Shown one piece after another: positions 59,999-64,000 of a stretch of DNA of 64,000 nucleotides. The stretch lies in the NCBI RefSeq assembly GCF_002812085.1, contig NZ_NPDM01000003.1, forward strand, positions 2,501 to 66,500, written 5' to 3'. Every line of letters starts with the position of its first letter. The stretch's first letter is position 1. Source of the DNA: Leptospira levettii. Lineage in GTDB: Bacteria > Spirochaetota > Leptospiria > Leptospirales > Leptospiraceae. The notes beneath the pieces were generated by a model, which was given only the letters and a program-made list of their open reading frames with translations, did no database searches and was not told the origin of the DNA. The position numbers and the translations under genes were made by a program.

Positions 59999-61192
59999 TC
60001 ATTCAATCGTTTCTTTGATTGGATCTAAATTTTTATTTCCGCCACCAATGGAAGTAAAAGTTTTAAATCCAATGGATGCATAGTGGATACTCGTTCCGAC
60101 AATCATAGCAATCAGAAATCCATAGGGTAATCCACTTGCAAGTAAACCTGTCATAATCACAATGATAAATTCTTTGCTATTTTGAAATGAATCTTTGGTT
60201 AATAAAATGAGTGATAAAGCTTCAAAAAAAAGTAATGTACCTAAGATAGGTAATGGAAATGCCTTTATCAAAATATCTAATCCATTCCCTATAAACAATC
60301 CAGATAAGAGATAAAACATACCATACAATAAGACAGAAACACCTGTTCTACCTCCAAAGGTATAATGACCGACCATTCCGCCTGCACCATGACAACAGGG
60401 TATCCCACTAAAAAATGGTGAGATCAAATTCATTATAGAATAAGACAATCCAATCTGTTTAATTGAAATTGGTTTTCTGTTTGGAAATAAATCATCTGAT
60501 ATTTGTTTTGTGGCAAGAATAGAATTTCCAATAGACAAAGGAATTTGAGGAAGCGTTAGTAATATAAACCCTTTTAAAATCATTTCAAGATTTGGTACGT
60601 ATATTTTTGGTAGATTTGTTTCAAAATTTGAAAATTTTGAGTATGTTTCAAAATGAAAAAATAAAGAAAACACAAAACCAAAAATGATAACAACTAAGGA
60701 CGCAGGAATCTTTCGGTTATCGATTAGTAGAATGATAAACAAAAACGATATTGCCGATAGGATATAACCTTTGGTACTATCTGAAGGGATATATTCCTTA
60801 AAAGCAAGCATACTCAAACTAATCCCTAAACCAAGTTGTAACCCTCTGACAACTGACTTGGGAACAAGTTTCGCAATTTTTTCGAGTATTCCCGTTGTTG
60901 AAAAAAACAACATTAGGATTCCAATGCTAAGTCCTCCACCTAACACGATAGGACCTGCAATTTTTCCTGTTATCACAATGGTTGCCATTGCTTTCAGTGG
61001 TTGCACGGGCATTGGTCTTTTATAGATAATGCCTGTTAGTATTTGCATACAACCAAATATGAGAAAAACACTGGGAGCATGAAGACCCGCCGCTAAGATC
61101 ATCGCGATCAGAATCGGAAAATCTGTTCCAATATCTCCAAAAGCTCCTGCAATTTCGTTCCGATTGAAGGCAAAATCCTTTTGTTTCCACAT
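59999..61192 (-). CDS. MOT1-type molybdate/sulfate transporter
   Basis: 397 residues with about 10-11 membrane helices. The two signature segments of the MOT1/MFS_MOT1 family are present: RPMPVQPLKAMATIV (about 60) and CCHGAGGMVGHYTFGGRTG (about 265). MOT1 proteins import molybdate with high affinity. Since the cluster has no modABC, this is the probable molybdate entry route for the Moco enzymes. It converges with the nitrate reductase gene, 16 bases apart. Confidence 0.85.
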   Translation of the reverse strand: MWKQKDFAFNRNEIAGAFGDIGTDFPILIAMILAAGLHAPSVFLIFGCMQILTGIIYKRPMPVQPLKAMATIVITGKIAGPIVLGGGLSIGILMLFFSTTGILEKIAKLVPKSVVRGLQLGLGISLSMLAFKEYIPSDSTKGYILSAISFLFIILLIDNRKIPASLVVIIFGFVFSLFFHFETYSKFSNFETNLPKIYVPNLEMILKGFILLTLPQIPLSIGNSILATKQISDDLFPNRKPISIKQIGLSYSIMNLISPFFSGIPCCHGAGGMVGHYTFGGRTGVSVLLYGMFYLLSGLFIGNGLDILIKAFPLPILGTLLFFEALSLILLTKDSFQNSKEFIIVIMTGLLASGLPYGFLIAMIVGTSIHYASIGFKTFTSIGGGNKNLDPIKETIE

Positions 61193-61347
61193 AATTATGT
61201 GTAAGCTGTTTGTCTCATCCTAGATCAGAAAGTGTATTTTTATGGTTTGTTAAAAAAGTGAAATGATCAAAATTCGCTGGCAAGAAGATACTTGATAATG
61301 AGACCTATTCTCAAATAATTGGAGATATCAGAAAATAGGAAACACAA

Positions 61348-62433
61348 TTGAAGGCAAAACGTTGGTACCAACTCCATTTGGTTCTCGGAATTTTTGGATC
61401 TAGTTTTTTATTCGTGTTAGGGATTACGGGTTCCTTACTTGTTTATGGGAAAGAGATACAGTCAATCCTCACACCCATCCAAATTCCATTGCAAGTGAAT
61501 CGACTTCCATATGATGGTTTGTACCGAGGAGTTGTGCAGCAACTACCGGAGGGGAGTATTGCTGGTTGGTTGGTTTCCGATCTTTTAGACCAACCCGACC
61601 AAATATGGTTTCATGATACAAACACACCCAGTAAGGAAACTGTGTATTTACTTAACCCTTACAATGGAAAGATCATAGGTTCGTTGAAAGAAGATAGGAG
61701 CGATAGTTTTTATGGATTCCTCTTAGTATTACATTACAGCTTATTTATGGGCGGAATTGGATACTTCATCACTGGATGTTTTGCCATCGTATATTTATTA
61801 CTCGTATTCACTGGCTTAAAATTATACAAACGATTCTGGATTTCTTTGTTTCGGCTACGTTTACGAGAGAGTCTCCAAATCTTATTTTCCGACTTACACA
61901 AATTTGTTGGAATTAATGCTGTTTGGTTCCATTTAATTTTGGCAATCACTGGCGGTTGGTGGAGTATACGCGATACAATCATTCGGAATGAACCTGAAGA
62001 GATCATTATCCATCACCTTTGGAACAATCGAAGTTCCATTGATGAATTGATTGATGAATCGATTAGACAAATTCCAAACTTTCATTTGGGATACATTTCC
62101 TTCCCACATCATGACCAAAATGAACCAATTGGCTTTTATGGAAATCGACATGATTCATCTGGATGGGAAAGTCGATATGGATCTTATCTACAATTTGATA
62201 CAAGGACTAGGAAAATTCTTCGTATTGTCGACATTTCAAAAGAATCCAATCTAAATCAATTTTTAGATTCTTTCCGACCTCTCCATTTTGGAACCTTTGC
62301 AAATCATTTTAGTAAAGTGATCTGGATACTTTGTGGTTTAACACCGGCAATTTTATCTGTGAGTGGGATACTGATTTTTTATGAGAAGCGTAAAAACAAA
62401 AGAAAAGTTCTAAAACAAAGAACCCAATCCTAA
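61348..62433 (+). CDS. PepSY-associated membrane protein
   Basis: 361 residues. Membrane helices lie at about 10-32, 135-160, 190-210 and 325-345. The first is the typical RWYQLHLVLGIFGSSFLF...TGSLLVYGKEI start of PepSY-TM proteins; these often accompany TonB-dependent siderophore receptors and are thought to reduce or handle ferric siderophores. A TTG start is chosen because AGGA lies seven bases before it and the start fits the family. It converges with a lipoprotein and TonB-receptor pair, which supports a metal-uptake role. Confidence 0.8.
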   Translation: MKAKRWYQLHLVLGIFGSSFLFVLGITGSLLVYGKEIQSILTPIQIPLQVNRLPYDGLYRGVVQQLPEGSIAGWLVSDLLDQPDQIWFHDTNTPSKETVYLLNPYNGKIIGSLKEDRSDSFYGFLLVLHYSLFMGGIGYFITGCFAIVYLLLVFTGLKLYKRFWISLFRLRLRESLQILFSDLHKFVGINAVWFHLILAITGGWWSIRDTIIRNEPEEIIIHHLWNNRSSIDELIDESIRQIPNFHLGYISFPHHDQNEPIGFYGNRHDSSGWESRYGSYLQFDTRTRKILRIVDISKESNLNQFLDSFRPLHFGTFANHFSKVIWILCGLTPAILSVSGILIFYEKRKNKRKVLKQRTQS

Positions 62434-62446
62434 AATTGGGTTTTTT
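62421..62446 (+). terminator. terminator overlapping the stop codon of the PepSY gene
   Basis: AACCCAAT (62421-62428) and ATTGGGTT (62435-62442) with a 6-base loop, then a T-run. The left arm is inside the last codons and the loop holds the TAA. Confidence 0.75.
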
Positions 62447-62466
62447 GTAACTAGCAAATTGATCGA

Positions 62467-63030
62467 TTATTGCCAACACTTTGTTGGATCATAACAAACA
62501 TAAGTTCCGTTATAACCTTCACATGCTTCTTTTGCATTTTTTAGATTGTTGATGCCATAATAAATGTAAGCAGGGATCAAATATTTGTGTTCACCTTCTG
62601 TAGAGTAAGCATAAGGAATTAAATCATTGATACCATCTACTCCATCATAATGGCATGCGCTAATTTTATTATTGATGGCGCAAGGTCCATTGAAACGTTC
62701 TACCACTATATCAATTCCAATGGCATTTCCAATCGTAGCATATGTTTGCTCAATATTTAATTCCCACTCTGCTTTTTTTTCTAGGTAAGCGGTGGAGTAT
62801 TCGCGACAAAATAATTGGGGGCCATTTTTTATACTAAATCTATGGCTATAAGCAATCGTTAGACCGAGTTTTTGACCTTCACTCATGCTATTTGCATTTA
62901 ACTGTTGCAATGTTACAATTTCCACCAATTCATTGTTTGTTATTTTTGATTTTGGGTCAAAAAGTTCGCATTGGAAAGTGTTTAATCCAATGAAAAAAGA
63001 TAGAAATAGAATTTTAATTTTTGTTTTCAT
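62467..63030 (-). CDS. cysteine-containing lipoprotein next to a TonB receptor
   Basis: A 187-residue predicted lipoprotein with a signal peptide ending NTFQC. The mature part has five or six more cysteines (LFCREYS, GPCAINNKISACHYDGVDG, EACEGYNGTYVCYDPTKC), suggesting disulphides or a bound ligand. GGAG stands just upstream of the ATG, 16 bases after the TonB-receptor stop, so the two are in one operon. No family is recognised. Confidence 0.65.
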   Translation of the reverse strand: MKTKIKILFLSFFIGLNTFQCELFDPKSKITNNELVEIVTLQQLNANSMSEGQKLGLTIAYSHRFSIKNGPQLFCREYSTAYLEKKAEWELNIEQTYATIGNAIGIDIVVERFNGPCAINNKISACHYDGVDGINDLIPYAYSTEGEHKYLIPAYIYYGINNLKNAKEACEGYNGTYVCYDPTKCWQ

Positions 63031-63046
63031 ATTGTTCTCCGCGAAT

Positions 63047-64000
63047 TTAGATTTTATAGGTTAATACAAATCCATATGTTTTTGGTGCACCAGGAACTGC
63101 TTGGAATGTTCCGTCTATGTATGAGGTGAAATAGTATCGATCATTGAGATTGTTTGCATAGAGGTAGGCAGAGAGATTTTCTTTTTCATAACCAACTCTT
63201 GCATTTAATACATAATATGGATCGCTATACACAGTGTTATCTGCTGCGAAGTACATTTGGCCAACGGCTTGGAATTCTCCTCTAAAAAAAATTCCTAAGT
63301 CATTTCTATATTGAAGGTAACTGAGAATGTCGTATTTTGGTATAAAGTGGACCCACTTACCATTAAAATTTCGATTGAGAACTGTGTCTTGAAACCGATT
63401 GAATATCCCTTCTGTATATCCAGCTGTTAATCCTATTTTGGTATCTTTTTGTGGTTTTACAAAAGTCTCAAGTTCATAACCTCTGATTGTTACTAACTCA
63501 GCATTAAGATTTACATATTGAGAGAGGTTGATTGCTCTGATAACATGGAAGTCTTGAGTTTCTGTGTAGAACTGTGTATACTTCAGTCCAAATTTGTTTT
63601 TAAAAAATTCTGATTTGATACCTGCTTCAATCGTATCGTTAATTTCGGGTTTAAAATTTGCTTTGGAGGGTATGTTGACAACCGTACTATAACCAGCGTT
63701 TTTGTATCCTCTGCTCACACCGATAAAAAACATAAGATTTTCGATTGGTTTATAATCAAAAATGATTCTAGATACGTTGTAGTTGTACCGATTTTGGATT
63801 GAATAGGGATCGGATAAAAGAAGGGTATCACCTGCAGGATTTGAATTTGAAGGTCCGACAGCAATTTCTGAATGTGATAATCGACTGTCTTGTCTTTCGA
63901 GTCTAGCGCCTAACGTAATCGTAAATGTTTCAAAGAAGGTGTAACTATTATGTGTGTAAAGGCTTACATTTTTGTCGTTTATTCTAGAAATATTTTTTTC
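63047..64000 (-). CDS. TonB-dependent receptor, C-terminal part (runs off the right edge)
   Basis: The C-terminal 317 or so codons of an outer-membrane beta-barrel. The reverse frame is open without a stop to the window end, so the Met at 63733 is internal. Barrel-type strands are seen: NVSRIIFDYKPIENLMFFIG, SRGYKNAGYS, GIKSEFFKNKFGLKYTQFY, YELETFVKPQKDTKIGLTAGYT and YVLNARVGYEKENLSAYLYANNLNDRYYF. FGFVLTYKI closes the barrel. These match FhuE/FecA-like receptors. The ligand is unknown. The gene precedes the lipoprotein gene in the operon. Confidence 0.85.
   Translation of the reverse strand, partial: EKNISRINDKNVSLYTHNSYTFFETFTITLGARLERQDSRLSHSEIAVGPSNSNPAGDTLLLSDPYSIQNRYNYNVSRIIFDYKPIENLMFFIGVSRGYKNAGYSTVVNIPSKANFKPEINDTIEAGIKSEFFKNKFGLKYTQFYTETQDFHVIRAINLSQYVNLNAELVTIRGYELETFVKPQKDTKIGLTAGYTEGIFNRFQDTVLNRNFNGKWVHFIPKYDILSYLQYRNDLGIFFRGEFQAVGQMYFAADNTVYSDPYYVLNARVGYEKENLSAYLYANNLNDRYYFTSYIDGTFQAVPGAPKTYGFVLTYKI

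Noticed and set aside
63047..63733. A complete 228-codon gene starting at 63733
   Set aside because: The same frame stays open upstream to the window end with further TonB-receptor-like strands, so this Met is internal to a longer gene.

Overview
The window most likely comes from a Leptospira chromosome, probably a free-living (saprophytic) species. This is an inference from several features: AT-rich DNA, many lipoproteins with short spirochaetal lipoboxes (at least eleven here), 7TMR-DISM-type sensors, large NHL/LamG and beta-propeller surface lipoproteins, and an isocitrate dehydrogenase of the Thermus type. I found no rRNA, tRNA, insertion sequence, prophage or CRISPR array. The genes are compactly packed and several converge on hairpin terminators.

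Layout. (a) 1-9.1 kb: mainly envelope genes. These are two tandem TRL-like lipoproteins, a DUF2461 protein, ankyrin and DUF3592 proteins, a DsbA-like lipoprotein, two further lipoproteins, a photolyase/cryptochrome-like flavoprotein with an unusual domain order, and a GyrI-like protein. (b) 9.1-14.4 kb: NADP-type isocitrate dehydrogenase, a TetR regulator, and one polypeptide that joins a [2Fe-2S] ferredoxin, a ferredoxin reductase and an AlkB/XylM-type membrane hydroxylase. (c) 14.4-20.7 kb: three overlapping signalling genes, namely a membrane adenylate cyclase with two GAF domains, a NarL-type response regulator, and a 7TM lipoprotein sensor whose kinase domain is degenerate. (d) 20.9-26.1 kb: an RRM RNA-binding protein, a divergent ArsR-rhodanese / DUF2938-MFS pair around a perfect 15-bp inverted repeat, and a membrane-bound AraC regulator with two divergent neighbours. 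(e) 26-42.4 kb: surface lipoproteins, two histidine kinases, a sulfide:quinone oxidoreductase with an operator-like palindrome, a MarR regulator with two copies of its apparent operator, a hydrolase, an M14-type peptidase and others.

(f) 42.4-61.2 kb is the metabolic core: assimilatory nitrate/nitrite reduction with nearly all of its molybdenum-cofactor and sirohaem supply. One minus-strand operon runs moaA-moaD-moaE-mobA-HAD, with moeB divergent from it. A second runs nirB-nirD-cobA(SUMT)-moaCB(fused)-moeA. A NarK-type transporter, a second molybdopterin oxidoreductase of unknown substrate, a 1169-residue nitrate reductase carrying its own NirB-like flavin and [2Fe-2S] modules, and a MOT1-type molybdate transporter complete it. 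Upstream of narK and between nirB and the nitrate reductase gene I see five copies of a motif, GTAC-N5-GTAC and close variants, that would make these promoters one regulon. (g) 61.3-64 kb: a PepSY membrane protein, a small lipoprotein and the C-terminal part of a TonB-dependent receptor that runs off the right edge, suggesting metal or siderophore uptake.

The best candidates for new biology are the ferredoxin-reductase-hydroxylase fusion, the shared GTAC motif of the nitrate cluster, the photolyase-like protein with its extra C-terminal domain, the cyclase/regulator/degenerate-kinase trio, and the second molybdopterin enzyme, which lacks the usual cysteine ligand. All functions are read from sequence patterns alone; no database search was run.
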